In this document: positions 46,079-55,207 of the stretch, in pieces
Layout of the letters: each line of letters starts with the position of its first letter
How positions within the stretch are numbered: the stretch's first letter is position 1
Assembly (NCBI RefSeq): GCF_005869225.1
Contig: NZ_SWFP01000001.1
Location: forward strand, 620,001-684,000
Source of the DNA: Dyadobacter bucti
GTDB taxonomy: Bacteria > Bacteroidota > Bacteroidia > Cytophagales > Spirosomataceae
DNA: 64,000 nucleotides
Reading direction: 5' to 3'
Position numbers and translations under genes: made by a program
The notes under the pieces: generated by a model
The model's database searches: none
Seen by the model: the letters and a program-made list of their open reading frames with translations, nothing else
Told to the model about the DNA's origin: nothing

Positions 46079-46641
46079 CTACACAATCTCAAAAGTGTTT
46101 CCTGATTTAAACGTCCCTGATTTGATATCGGTTCGCGTGTATTCCTTCGTCCACACATTCCCTAATCCCTTCAACGCGTGCCGGCAAGTGACGCGTATTT
46201 CCACCTTTGTATTTGGCGTAGTATTTACAATTGACTGTAAATCACTGTATGTTATAAACCAAAGAGCAAAATCTGTATTTGCATTGTTGGAAAATACCAT
46301 CCTGAATGGTGCTACGTGCGGATACTGGTCTCGTAATAACGGCAGCGGAATGGTTCTGTAGTTAGGCGCGCCGTTCGGACCAAACGATACCAGCTTTTGG
46401 CAAACCTCCACTTTTAAGTCGTACGCGCAAAAAATGACCTGTTTACAATCTTAAATGCGCAACATGATCGACGACCCGGGTCGAGGTCGTCAACATGGCA
46501 AGCAATTGAAGAGCCAACCTTAATTCTCGGCCGCAACATAAAAAGCAGAAAAAACAAAAAGACAAATGAGGTTACAAACCCCGAAACGAGGCTTGCAAGA
46601 AACTCCAGCGTAAGTATGTAATCCTGAAAGAAAACGACCAT
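46079..46641 (-). pseudogene. Small membrane protein of unknown family, split by a frameshift
   Basis: The upstream part (from the ATG at 46641) has a hydrophobic N-terminus with one long membrane segment (LASLVSGFVTSFVFLFFLLF), then RPRIKVGSSIACHVDDL and a stop at 46414. The downstream part begins in another frame with YDLKVEVCQKLVSFGPNG and ends at 46079. Adding one base at the run of six A (46429-46434) joins them as FKIVNRSFF then AYDLKVEVC, one product of about 187 aa. The beta-rich C-terminal domain is probably periplasmic or cytoplasmic. The function is unknown. It is either a pseudogene or a homopolymer sequencing error. Confidence 0.65.
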
Positions 46642-46738
46642 CGTAGCGATCAATCAAATTGCTCGCGCACAAGGTAGCGGTAATGCTCTTTGTATTTTCA
46701 GCTAATTACCAAACCAATTATCCTAAGGCAGCTTTGAC

Positions 46739-47314
46739 TTAGTTAACGTTTTGCATTTCCAGTTTGGCGAAAGCATCGTCAACAGCCTGGCAGCATTCCT
46801 TATAAAGTTGCGCGTTTCCTTTATCGATTTTCCAGATGTAACGGTTTACCTCGTTGAGATAAATCCTGGCAAAACCTTTATCATGCAGCAGGATAGAATT
46901 GAGGTTATCAAGAATATCCGCATATTTCACCGTTTGCGAAAACGGCTTTGACTGAATGACCCGCATTGCTTCAAGTTCTTTTCGTTGCGAGCGGTTCAGT
47001 GTCGGATATTTATCATGGGTATATACATCCGTGAGATCAGCCACGCCGTTCAGAATCTTGGCATCCTGATTTACATCATAGCCCAACCGGATAAGCTGAT
47101 CGGACAAGTCCGCCAGCGAACAGTGTGTATCCTCAACGAGGTCGTGGCACAAAGCGATCTCCATTTCATGAAACCCGCTTTCGTACTGGCTAACTTTGTC
47201 CGCAACACTCAGCAGATGTATATAATAAGGCTCGCCCGAATACCTCCTTTTTTGATCACCGTGCATTTGTTTTACAAAATCAAACAACTGCCATTGCCGT
47301 TCAGTCAATTCCAT
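46739..47314 (-). CDS. HD-domain phosphohydrolase (SpoT/MESH1-like)
   Basis: This 191-aa cytoplasmic protein has the HD metal-site pattern His33, His57-Asp58 (LCHDLVEDT, with Glu61-Asp62) and a later Asp in KYADILDNLNS, as in (p)ppGpp hydrolase domains of RelA/SpoT and MESH1. No synthetase or TGS/ACT domain is present. It could hydrolyse (p)ppGpp or another nucleotide. Neighbouring genes give no further clue. Confidence 0.82.
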   Translation of the reverse strand: MELTERQWQLFDFVKQMHGDQKRRYSGEPYYIHLLSVADKVSQYESGFHEMEIALCHDLVEDTHCSLADLSDQLIRLGYDVNQDAKILNGVADLTDVYTHDKYPTLNRSQRKELEAMRVIQSKPFSQTVKYADILDNLNSILLHDKGFARIYLNEVNRYIWKIDKGNAQLYKECCQAVDDAFAKLEMQNVN

Positions 47315-47393
47315 TTGAAAATAGATATATTCAAATTATTATCCGAATATAACAATTTAACACAGAATCCAAATCTGGTGAATAAAATGAAGA

Positions 47394-48182
47394 TTACTTC
47401 ACCAGGAAGTCAGCATCGGCGGAAATATGTGTCGCGTCTTCCGTCAGCAGATTACCTTTGAACGCATCGATAGGCGTATAACTGCAAACGTGCACGTCTT
47501 TATAGGGCTTGTTCGATGCCAGATTATAGGCCGTAATGATAGACCAACGGGGATTTTCAGAAAGGTTGGCTGCAGAAGCATGCAGCACATTGCAATGAAA
47601 AAAGGCTGTATCTCCGGCATCCATTTCGAGGTAGTCCAGCGGCAGGATTTTGAGTGCTTCGTTTACTTTTTCCATATCGGCCCCGATTTGTTCCCCTGAA
47701 AAACCGTGCTCAACCCTTCCCATTTTGTGGGAGCCGCGTATCATTTGCAGGCAGCCGTTTTCTTTGGTAGCGGGTGTAAGGGCCGTCAACACACTCAGCA
47801 TATCGGGAAAAAGGAACCCGTTGTTTTTATACCAATAGCCGTAGTCCTGATGCCATTCCCATGCACCTCCCTTTTTAGGCTCCTTTTGCATCAGCTTGGA
47901 ATGATAATGTGCTGCTCTTCCTTCAAGGATCTGTTCCACAGCGCCCACAGTCCTTTCCGAACTTGCAAACTTACTGTAGATACTGTCATCAAGAGAGTAC
48001 CACAGTGCTAATTTGGTTTTTAAACCGGACGCATCGGTCCGATCGTAGCTTTTTTTGCTGATCACATCATCGTCCACCGCGATCTTGTAAAGCAGTTCTA
48101 CTTCCTCTTTGGAGAAAAAATTCCGCACAACCACGTATCCATCGCGATGGTAGGTTTCCAGATGTTCTTTTGTAAAGTTCAT
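47394..48182 (-). CDS. Phytanoyl-CoA dioxygenase (PhyH) family Fe(II)/2-oxoglutarate enzyme
   Basis: This 262-aa protein has the iron-binding facial triad HQD (His111, Asp113) with His201 and a 2-oxoglutarate-binding Arg212 (NPRWS). Family members hydroxylate lipids, ectoine and small metabolites, so the substrate is open. It is the last gene of a minus-strand run (DUF1080, Gfo/Idh, MFS, PhyH), 10 bp after the MFS gene, so it probably modifies a compound imported by that permease. Confidence 0.85.
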   Translation of the reverse strand: MNFTKEHLETYHRDGYVVVRNFFSKEEVELLYKIAVDDDVISKKSYDRTDASGLKTKLALWYSLDDSIYSKFASSERTVGAVEQILEGRAAHYHSKLMQKEPKKGGAWEWHQDYGYWYKNNGFLFPDMLSVLTALTPATKENGCLQMIRGSHKMGRVEHGFSGEQIGADMEKVNEALKILPLDYLEMDAGDTAFFHCNVLHASAANLSENPRWSIITAYNLASNKPYKDVHVCSYTPIDAFKGNLLTEDATHISADADFLVK

Positions 48183-48192
48183 TGTTAAGTAT

Positions 48193-49479
48193 TTAAGATT
48201 TCACGCGATCTATGTCCGGTACCAGAAGGTGGATTACAAATAAGGCTATGGCATAGGCGGAAGCCGCAACGATAAATATGCTTTTGTAGCTTCCCGTAGC
48301 TTCCAGCAAGTGCCCTGTGGCCGAAGCCATCAGCATCCCGCCAACTGCGCCCGACATTCCGATAAAACCCACCACTTTTCCGATGTCTTTTTTAGGAAAA
48401 AAATCTGTGGCGAGCGTGTACATATTGGCAGACCATCCGGTATGAGCGGCCATTCCGAGGCCTATCAGCAATATTGCCGGCCAAAGCTCCGATACCTCAG
48501 ACACCCAGTAAATGGGAATGACCATGATGGCCAAAATCAGCAGGGTGGTCTTTCTGGCTGCGTTTACCGACCAGCCTTTTTGTAAAAACCTTGATGAAAC
48601 CCAGCCTCCTCCCACACTCCCTACATCCGCGATCAGATAGGCTGTAATAAGCGGCAGCCCTATTTCATTTAATTTCAGATCGTACGTATGATTTAAAAAT
48701 TTGGGTAGCCAGTAAAGGAAAAACCACCAGATGGGATCGGTCATAAATTTCCCGACGGCAAGCGCCCACAATTTCCGGGTACTCAAAATTTCCCAGAATG
48801 ATGAAGGCGCTTCGATGACTTCCGGAACATCGGCGCCGATCAGTATCATTTCTCCGGCGTTGACCCTTGGATGTGTACGGGGATGATCCATCAGGATCAG
48901 CCAAAAAACAAGCCACACAAACCCCAGTAACCCCGTAGCAATGAAAGCCCATCTCCAGCCATAATTGAGTGCGATAATAGGTACGATCAGCGGCGCAACG
49001 ATGGCCCCGACATTGGACCCGGAATTAAAGATACCCGTCGCCAGAGCACGTTCCTGCCTGGGAAACCATTCGGAAACGGTTTTGATAGCGGAAGGAAAAT
49101 GCCCCGCTTCCCCTAAACCCAGTGCCAGACGGGCCAGGCCAAAACCGGCGGCACTGCCCGCCAAAGCATGCGCCATCGCCGCCAGCGACCATATCACAAT
49201 GGATACCACAAAACCGCGCTTCGTGCCGAGGATATCGATCAGCTTCCCCACCAGCAATAAGCCAATGGCGTAGGAAAACTGAAATGCCGTGACAATGTAA
49301 CCATACTCGATCTCGGACCAGCCAATCTCTTTCTGCAGGTTCGGTGCCAGAATAGCCAGCACCTGCCTGTCGATGTAGTTGATGGTCGTCGCGAAAAACA
49401 GAAGGGCACATATCCACCATCGTACAAATGTCGGTTTCGGCATTACAACTTCGCGTCTTATGGGTGCTACTGTTTTCAT
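48193..49479 (-). CDS. MFS transporter, anion:cation symporter (hexuronate ExuT-like) type
   Basis: This 428-aa inner-membrane protein has twelve hydrophobic segments, TTINYIDRQVLAILAP, GKLIDILGTKRGF and LALGLGEAGHFPSAIKTVSEWFPRQE. It is close in pattern to the transporter at 19562-20845, so it is probably a paralogue serving another sugar acid or 3-keto sugar. It lies in an operon-like run between Gfo/Idh (113-bp gap with a palindrome) and PhyH (10-bp gap). Confidence 0.87.
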   Translation of the reverse strand: MKTVAPIRREVVMPKPTFVRWWICALLFFATTINYIDRQVLAILAPNLQKEIGWSEIEYGYIVTAFQFSYAIGLLLVGKLIDILGTKRGFVVSIVIWSLAAMAHALAGSAAGFGLARLALGLGEAGHFPSAIKTVSEWFPRQERALATGIFNSGSNVGAIVAPLIVPIIALNYGWRWAFIATGLLGFVWLVFWLILMDHPRTHPRVNAGEMILIGADVPEVIEAPSSFWEILSTRKLWALAVGKFMTDPIWWFFLYWLPKFLNHTYDLKLNEIGLPLITAYLIADVGSVGGGWVSSRFLQKGWSVNAARKTTLLILAIMVIPIYWVSEVSELWPAILLIGLGMAAHTGWSANMYTLATDFFPKKDIGKVVGFIGMSGAVGGMLMASATGHLLEATGSYKSIFIVAASAYAIALFVIHLLVPDIDRVKS

Positions 49480-49510
49480 TTTCGTGACTCTGTGCGGGTT
49501 AGATGGTTTT

Positions 49511-49526
49511 GCCGGAAGGTTCCGGC
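49511..49526. promoter_or_regulatory. Perfect 7-bp-arm palindrome between the Gfo/Idh and MFS genes
   Basis: GCCGGAAGGTTCCGGC has 7-bp arms and a 2-bp centre. It lies 32 bp upstream of the MFS start. It could be a regulator site or a short RNA hairpin in the polycistronic message. No T-tract follows on the minus strand, so it is unlikely to be a terminator. Confidence 0.35.
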
Positions 49527-49592
49527 GTGGCCTTGAAAATTGAGGTTTTCATAACGTATTTGAGTAACATCTAAATATCATTTTACGGGCAC

Positions 49593-50954
49593 CTACATCG
49601 CCCATTCTTTTCGGGCTATCGGAACTGCCAGCAAAGCATTGGCTGCATTATTCCCTTCGAAAAGCTCTTTATCGGGATTCCATTTGAGCTTGCCGCCCAC
49701 CTGACATGCGATAAGACCGATCTGGGCAATGGAAATCGTGCGGTGTCCGATCTCGATCGGCTCCAATGTTTTGCGCTTGGTTTTTATTGCCTCGATGAAA
49801 TCGATTTTATCCCATAGTGTCTGCGACAGGTCCAGTTCCCCTGCCCCAGGTTTGGAAAGAAGGATTTTGGGATCACTGGCTGAAACCGTTCCCGGATAAT
49901 TTTCGATAAAAATCCAGCCCTCAGAGCCTATATACCGGATGCTCGGCTTGCTGACCGGAGATTGCAGACAGGTCATTTCCACGCCGTTGGCATAGTGGTA
50001 GGTCACCTCGAAATTGATCATAGAATTCCAGAGGCTTTTGGGAAACTCCCCCTTACCTTCCACCTCCGCCGGTCCGGAGTATTCTGAATTATTGGCCCAC
50101 TGAGCCAGGTCAAAATAGTGTGCACCCCAGTTGGCGATCATTCCCTGTGCGTAGTTGTCCACCCGCATCCAGTTCGGCCTTTTTTTCATGTCGAACGGCG
50201 TATGCACACGCATGTCAGTATACGGAACATGAGGCATCGGGCCCAGCCAGAGATCGTAATTGAGCTCCTTTGGTACCGGCATATCAGCCTGTGGCGGCAC
50301 AGGATCCGGATCAGCCGGGAACATTATTTCTATTTTCTGAAGTTTTCCGATACGGCCGTTACGAACCATTTCAACCGCCTGATTCTGCTGTCTTACCGAA
50401 CGAAATTCACTGTCAGTACGATTCACGACCGGGTATTTTTCGAGTGCATCCACCAGTTGTCTTCCCTGGTGGACACTCATACTCAACGGTTTTTCACAAC
50501 TGATATGTTTTCCTGCCTTTGCCGCCATAATGCCCATCGGGACATGCCAGAAATCCGGCGTCGAGATCATCACGGCATCAATATCCTTTCTGGCTATAAT
50601 TTCGCGAAAATCGGTGTAGGCTGCGCAACCTTTATAGGAGCCGGTCGGGGATTTCTTTGCATAATGTGCATCAACAGCTGTTTTCGCCTGCCCCATTCGC
50701 CAGCTGTCCACATCGCAGACAGCTACTACCTGCGCTTCGTCGAGATCAAACAGGCCCGGTATCCTCATCTCCTTTTTTCCATCGCCGGATCCCTGCATAT
50801 TTTGACCGAATCCCTGTCGGCCCGTTCCGATCATGCCTACGGTGATACGGTTTGAAGGGGCATTTTTACCAAAAACAGAGGACGGGACAATAGCGGGCAT
50901 ACCCATGGCTGCCACAGCGAACGTTGACTTTTCGATAAAATTCCTGCGGTTCAT
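49593..50954 (-). CDS. Gfo/Idh/MocA-family oxidoreductase with twin-arginine signal
   Basis: This 453-aa protein begins MNRRNFIEKSTFAVAAMG, a Tat-type signal, so it is probably exported to the periplasm with its nucleotide bound. The Rossmann motif GTGRQGFG is at 43-50 and the catalytic segment CEKPL with Lys155 is present. Family members oxidise or reduce sugars, including at C3 of glycosides. It overlaps the DUF1080 gene by 4 bp (translational coupling), which supports joint action on 3-keto sugars. The substrate is not known. Confidence 0.88.
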   Translation of the reverse strand: MNRRNFIEKSTFAVAAMGMPAIVPSSVFGKNAPSNRITVGMIGTGRQGFGQNMQGSGDGKKEMRIPGLFDLDEAQVVAVCDVDSWRMGQAKTAVDAHYAKKSPTGSYKGCAAYTDFREIIARKDIDAVMISTPDFWHVPMGIMAAKAGKHISCEKPLSMSVHQGRQLVDALEKYPVVNRTDSEFRSVRQQNQAVEMVRNGRIGKLQKIEIMFPADPDPVPPQADMPVPKELNYDLWLGPMPHVPYTDMRVHTPFDMKKRPNWMRVDNYAQGMIANWGAHYFDLAQWANNSEYSGPAEVEGKGEFPKSLWNSMINFEVTYHYANGVEMTCLQSPVSKPSIRYIGSEGWIFIENYPGTVSASDPKILLSKPGAGELDLSQTLWDKIDFIEAIKTKRKTLEPIEIGHRTISIAQIGLIACQVGGKLKWNPDKELFEGNNAANALLAVPIARKEWAM

Positions 50955-51679
50955 AATTCTTTGATTTTGATATTTCTGAAGCCTACGCTATGGCCGTGGT
51001 CCTGCAACAAAATGTGCCCTTCGGTAATGTCACCAAACCCCGGATAATCCCTGAACTTACTGTCGGCAACGCCATTTTTAAATGCCTGGGACGAGCGGTC
51101 CGTGTCCAGTACTTTTACGCCGTCAAGCCAGTGTTCTATGTGGTTCTTTCTGACAACAATTTTCGAAGAATGCCACACTTCCATTTTTGTATCCGTTTTT
51201 TCCGGCGCCACCACATCATAGATCGACGCCGTTTTCAGGTCCTGAGGCAGCTTTTTGTCCTGATAAATATATTCTGCGTCATCAATAAGCTGGTATTCGT
51301 ATCCAGCCTGGGAACCCTTTTCCGGTTTCGGCTGCCGTTCTTCAATAAAATATTTCACACCCGAATTTCCGCCCTTGCCTAATTTCCAGTCGAACACAAG
51401 TTCAAAATCGCGATATTTTTTCAAAGTAACAATATCACCTGCATCGCCGGATTCGGCTCCGTCGGAGAGGTCACCGGACAAGATACCATCAGCAACTTTC
51501 CAGCCGTGTTTTGGAAAACCGGAGCTGTATGCTCCCCGCCAGCCGTTGGTCGTTTTGCCGTCAAAGAGTAATTTCCAACCGGCTTTTTTCTCGGCCGGCG
51601 AAAGGGTATTTATTTTTTGGGCGACAGAAACAGTGCCCGAAAAGATAAGGATGATGATAGAACAGATCGTGGGCTTCAA
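50951..51679 (-). CDS. Secreted DUF1080 (3-keto-disaccharide hydrolase family) protein, TTG start
   Basis: This 242-aa protein has a signal peptide ending SVAQ and one DUF1080 domain: GWKLLFDGKTTNGWRG, GNSGVKYFIEE, SKIVVRKNHIEHWLDGVKVL and the ending SVGFRNIKIKEL. The family folds like a lectin/glucanase jelly roll, and some members cleave 3-keto-glycosides. No ATG exists before the signal peptide, so TTG at 51679 is the start. It is the first gene of the run to PhyH and is divergent from the AraC gene. Confidence 0.85.
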   Translation of the reverse strand: MKPTICSIIILIFSGTVSVAQKINTLSPAEKKAGWKLLFDGKTTNGWRGAYSSGFPKHGWKVADGILSGDLSDGAESGDAGDIVTLKKYRDFELVFDWKLGKGGNSGVKYFIEERQPKPEKGSQAGYEYQLIDDAEYIYQDKKLPQDLKTASIYDVVAPEKTDTKMEVWHSSKIVVRKNHIEHWLDGVKVLDTDRSSQAFKNGVADSKFRDYPGFGDITEGHILLQDHGHSVGFRNIKIKEL

Positions 51680-51729
51680 ATCGATATGTGTTATTTGTGT
51701 TCACAAAAATCTTACAAAAATCATAATGA

Positions 51730-51800
51730 TTGCAACGTGCTTTTTGCAAAAAATACCGTCAATTTTGCAAATTTGCAAAACGAGACATTTTATTCGCAAA
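51730..51800. promoter_or_regulatory. Array of TTTGCAAA palindromes in the AraC / DUF1080 divergent region
   Basis: TTGCAA (51730-51735), TTTTTGCAAAAA (51741-51752, perfect 12-bp palindrome), TTTTGCAAATTTGCAAAA (51763-51780, perfect 18-bp palindrome) and TTCGCAAA (51793-51800) share a GC centre with A/T arms. Centres at 46.5, 67.5 and 96.5 (last two digits of coordinates) include two steps near or at multiples of the helical turn (21 and 29 bp), and the second half of the 18-mer sits 21 bp before the last site. This pattern suggests cooperative regulator binding, probably by the AraC protein. Confidence 0.6.
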
Positions 51801-51828
51801 TCCAATAGTATAACATACACTAAACGTC

Positions 51829-52713
51829 ATGAAACAGCCAATGCGTCCCAATCTGCTGAGCGTGCCCCAGAACGAAAGCCGGTCTTTTGATCTGCGCCAT
51901 GAAATTGTCCCTTATTTCAACAATCCCTGGCACTTTCATCCTGAAATCGAACTCAATTTTATTATCTCCGGATCAGGTACCCGTTTCATCGGACAGAGCG
52001 TCGAGCGGTTCCGGGACGGAGAAATTGTGCTGCTTGGCAAAAATTTACCCCATTACTGGAAAAACGACAACAACTATTACAACCCGGCCAGCAACCGTCC
52101 GTCGGAAGCGATCATTGCCCGTTTTTCAGAAGATTTTGCAGGGAAAGATTTTTTCCGCCTTCCCGAGACGCAGCTGATCCATACGCTGCTGGAACGTTCT
52201 GCCTTCGGCCTGCAGCTCCTGGACCCGGTTCGCACGCAGATTCAAAAGGATCTGTACCAACTCCTAAAAATGGAAGGATTTGAACAATTGATGGCATTGC
52301 TGGCGATCTTGCAAAAAATTGCGCTTTCGGGTGCTTTCGAGGAGATTTCACCGAACTATATCCCCAGCCAGCTGATAAAAAAGAGCAATGAGCGGCTGAA
52401 CAAGGTGATTGCGCATGTGCTTGAATTTTTCACCGGGGACATCTCATTGAAAGAGGTTGCCGACCTGGCCAATATGAGCGAGGCTGCTTTCTGCCGTTAT
52501 TTCAAGGCACAGACGGGGAAAACCCTCACAGGATTCATCACCGATCTGCGGATTCAATATGCGTGTAACCTGCTGAGCAACACCGACGAATCTGTCTCCC
52601 AGGTTTGTTTCCAGATCGGGTTTGAAAATGTGTCCCATTTTATCCAGACCTTTAAAAAACTGCGCAACCAAACCCCGTTTGAGTTCAGGCAGAACACCAG
52701 AAAGCTGAAATGA
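51829..52713 (+). CDS. AraC-family transcriptional regulator
   Basis: This 294-aa protein has an N-terminal cupin-type effector domain (about 15-150, with FNNPWHFHPEIELNFIISGSG and GKNLPHYW) and a C-terminal AraC DNA-binding domain (about 190-290): first HTH SLKEVADLANMSEAAFCRYFK and second HTH with VSQVCFQIGFENVSHFIQTFKK. It is divergent from the DUF1080-Gfo/Idh-MFS-PhyH run and has a palindrome array in front, so it probably controls that run and itself. Confidence 0.93.
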   Translation: MKQPMRPNLLSVPQNESRSFDLRHEIVPYFNNPWHFHPEIELNFIISGSGTRFIGQSVERFRDGEIVLLGKNLPHYWKNDNNYYNPASNRPSEAIIARFSEDFAGKDFFRLPETQLIHTLLERSAFGLQLLDPVRTQIQKDLYQLLKMEGFEQLMALLAILQKIALSGAFEEISPNYIPSQLIKKSNERLNKVIAHVLEFFTGDISLKEVADLANMSEAAFCRYFKAQTGKTLTGFITDLRIQYACNLLSNTDESVSQVCFQIGFENVSHFIQTFKKLRNQTPFEFRQNTRKLK

Positions 52714-52754
52714 ACCAGGCCTGAACAACCGGGTAAGTCGCCCGGAATAACTGT

Positions 52755-55181
52755 TTAAAAGTCGATCCGGTAAAAAAACAACGGTAGAAAGCCCAGCTGA
52801 TATTCCTGCCTGTAATGGGGCGCTTCTGGCATGTAGGAGAGGTTTAATAAATTCCGCATGCCTAACACGTTCACAAGGTCAACCGCAATCGTATGTGTGA
52901 GGCGGTTTCTGTTGATCTTGTATTCCATTTTTATATCAAACCGGTTGTAGGGCCTGAACTGTCTGCTGTTCCTTGTAGCGTCTTCATATACAATATCCTG
53001 CGCAAGGCGTGAGGCTTCGGAATCAACAATTCCATACCAGCGTCCGCCGGTAGCCGTAAACTTGGCCCCGATATTCAGTATTTTTCTTTTCTTGAAAACG
53101 AACTCTCGGCTGAACAGTGTATTGACCGCAAACTGCCCGTTGACATTGGTATTTCTCCAGACCATATCTGTCCCCCTGTATTTGGCATTAAAAATGGATG
53201 TTGTCAAAAGGAAAGAATAGTTGTTGCTAAAAAATTTTTCAAGAGTCACTTCCATTCCATAATTCCTGCCCTTACCTGTGTTGACCAAGGCTTCCGGCAA
53301 CAACCTGTTTGCCCCGTCAACTGCATTTAAAATTGAAAAAGAAGACGTCCTGTAAGTTACCGGAACATTGAACAGATGCTGGTAATATATTTCCGACAAT
53401 AATCTCATGTTTTCCCCAAGCGATCTTGCATATCCGACGACGACGTGAATACTCTTGGTTAACCCGACCTCCCCGGGCGAAAAAGGCCGTACGCCGGAAG
53501 TAACTGCCGGACGGTAAGCATACAGGTAAGTAGGCAATGACTGACTATGCAATCCTGCTGAAAAAGTGAGTTTCTGACGTCTTGGCAACTCCAACGATAG
53601 TCCGCCCCTGGGTTCCGCCCAGGATTTGCTTTTGCTGTTAGCGAAGCTCAAAAAGCTGGTAACACCCAGGCTTACCGACAGGTTTTCGGTCAGGTACCGG
53701 CGGTACTGTATAAAAGGCTGTAAATTGGCAAAACTCTGACCTGATACATTGCTTCTGACATTCCAGGGAGACCACAGCTGACGGTCCAATTCAAATATCC
53801 TGACACTGTCGGTACCGGTAAACGAGATAATATCTGCATTCAATCCCGCCCTCAGCGTACTGCGAGCTCCCCATTTTTTATTGATAGCCGCAGAAACGGA
53901 ATATCTGGTTTCTGAAAGTCTGAAATCCAGCATAGGCCGTATGGAATCAATGCGGTAGCGATCATTTTCGACTACCGCATGGCCTGCATGATCCTTTTGC
54001 AGGAACAAGTAACCATGTTCAGAATCCTGGACATTATTGGAAATCGCCACAGTAGATTTAAAAAACAAGCTTTTACTAAATGAGTGGCTGTAGGTAGCTC
54101 CGGCGACTTTCATATTGGAAGCGTAGTGCTGGTCGCGGTCGTTCTGACCAAAGATATTGCGGTCCGATACTGTTTGCGTACTCGACAATATAGTAATGGC
54201 GCTGGTACCTCCCAGTGCCCAAAATGCAAGATTTCCCTGCCTTAATGGAAAATTCATCCGCAAAAAGCCATCTGCGTAACTGGGCGTAGCAGCGGTGCCG
54301 ATGTCGATACCCAGTTTCTTGAAGAGCCACAAGTTGGCGTACCTGCCCGTAACCAGGTAAGACGATTTGTTCTTTTTGGAAATTGGCCCTTCTGAAGTAA
54401 GCTCGGTTCCCAAAAAACCGAACTGCGCTGCCGTCTCATACTTTTCATTGTTGCCGTTTCTTAATTTCAGATCAAATACCCCCGAAACGGTATTCCCGAA
54501 TTCGGCAGGAAAGGCGCCGGTAAAAAAGTCGGAATTCGCTAGATACTTGTTATTGATAATGCTCACCGGACCTCCGGAAGACCCGGCTTCGGCGAAATGA
54601 TTAGGATTGGGGATGGTAATTCCCTCTATTCTCCATAACAGCCCAGACGGAGCATTGCCTCTGATCACAATGTCATTTCGGGAATCGTCCGCTCCCTGCA
54701 CCCCGGCAAAATTGGAAGCCATTCTTGCCGGTTCTCCTCGGCTGCCTGCATACCGGCCGGTTTCTTCCACCGAAAATTGTTTGGCACTGGCCACCGCCAT
54801 TTCATTAGACGCCTCCCCATTTTTCTTTGCCTTTACTGTAACCATCTGTAGCTCGGTGACAGATTCTTCCATTTCAAGGTTCAGGATAAATTCTTTGCCG
54901 GCTTCCACCGGAATATTGTTTAAAAAAATCTCTTTGTAACCGACCAGTGTCAGTATCAGCGACTGCCGTCCCACAGGTACTTTTAAAATTCTGAAATATC
55001 CTTCGGCGTCTGTAACATCACCCTGACCGGTAATGCCTGCAGCGAGAATTCTCACGGTCACACCCACCAGCGGGTATTTTGCTTCTTTGTCCAGCACACG
55101 TCCGCGAACAGTTTGTACCGGCTGGGCCAAAGATGGAGAACAAACAAAAATGAAGAGGAAAAGGGGGAACAGCTTTTTCAT
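52755..55181 (-). CDS. TonB-dependent receptor with carboxypeptidase-regulatory-like N-terminus
   Basis: This 808-aa outer-membrane protein has a signal peptide ending SLAQ, a carboxypeptidase-regulatory-like domain (about 24-105: RGRVLDKEAKYPLVGVTVR), a plug with SRNDIVIRGNAPSGLLWRIEG and a 22-strand-type barrel ending LGFLPLFFYRIDF. It is not SusC and has no SusD partner. Its start is 26 bp after the sterol-desaturase gene, so the two may be one transcript. It is closely similar in motifs to the receptor at 61381-63762. The ligand is unknown. Confidence 0.9.
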   Translation of the reverse strand: MKKLFPLFLFIFVCSPSLAQPVQTVRGRVLDKEAKYPLVGVTVRILAAGITGQGDVTDAEGYFRILKVPVGRQSLILTLVGYKEIFLNNIPVEAGKEFILNLEMEESVTELQMVTVKAKKNGEASNEMAVASAKQFSVEETGRYAGSRGEPARMASNFAGVQGADDSRNDIVIRGNAPSGLLWRIEGITIPNPNHFAEAGSSGGPVSIINNKYLANSDFFTGAFPAEFGNTVSGVFDLKLRNGNNEKYETAAQFGFLGTELTSEGPISKKNKSSYLVTGRYANLWLFKKLGIDIGTAATPSYADGFLRMNFPLRQGNLAFWALGGTSAITILSSTQTVSDRNIFGQNDRDQHYASNMKVAGATYSHSFSKSLFFKSTVAISNNVQDSEHGYLFLQKDHAGHAVVENDRYRIDSIRPMLDFRLSETRYSVSAAINKKWGARSTLRAGLNADIISFTGTDSVRIFELDRQLWSPWNVRSNVSGQSFANLQPFIQYRRYLTENLSVSLGVTSFLSFANSKSKSWAEPRGGLSLELPRRQKLTFSAGLHSQSLPTYLYAYRPAVTSGVRPFSPGEVGLTKSIHVVVGYARSLGENMRLLSEIYYQHLFNVPVTYRTSSFSILNAVDGANRLLPEALVNTGKGRNYGMEVTLEKFFSNNYSFLLTTSIFNAKYRGTDMVWRNTNVNGQFAVNTLFSREFVFKKRKILNIGAKFTATGGRWYGIVDSEASRLAQDIVYEDATRNSRQFRPYNRFDIKMEYKINRNRLTHTIAVDLVNVLGMRNLLNLSYMPEAPHYRQEYQLGFLPLFFYRIDF

Positions 55182-55207
55182 TTGGAGTTGCGCTTTAAAT
55201 GGAAAGT

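Noticed and set aside
52717..52737. Short CCGGG/CCCGG stem after the AraC gene as terminator
   Set aside because: The stem is only 5 bp and no T-tract follows on either strand, so it is too weak to call.
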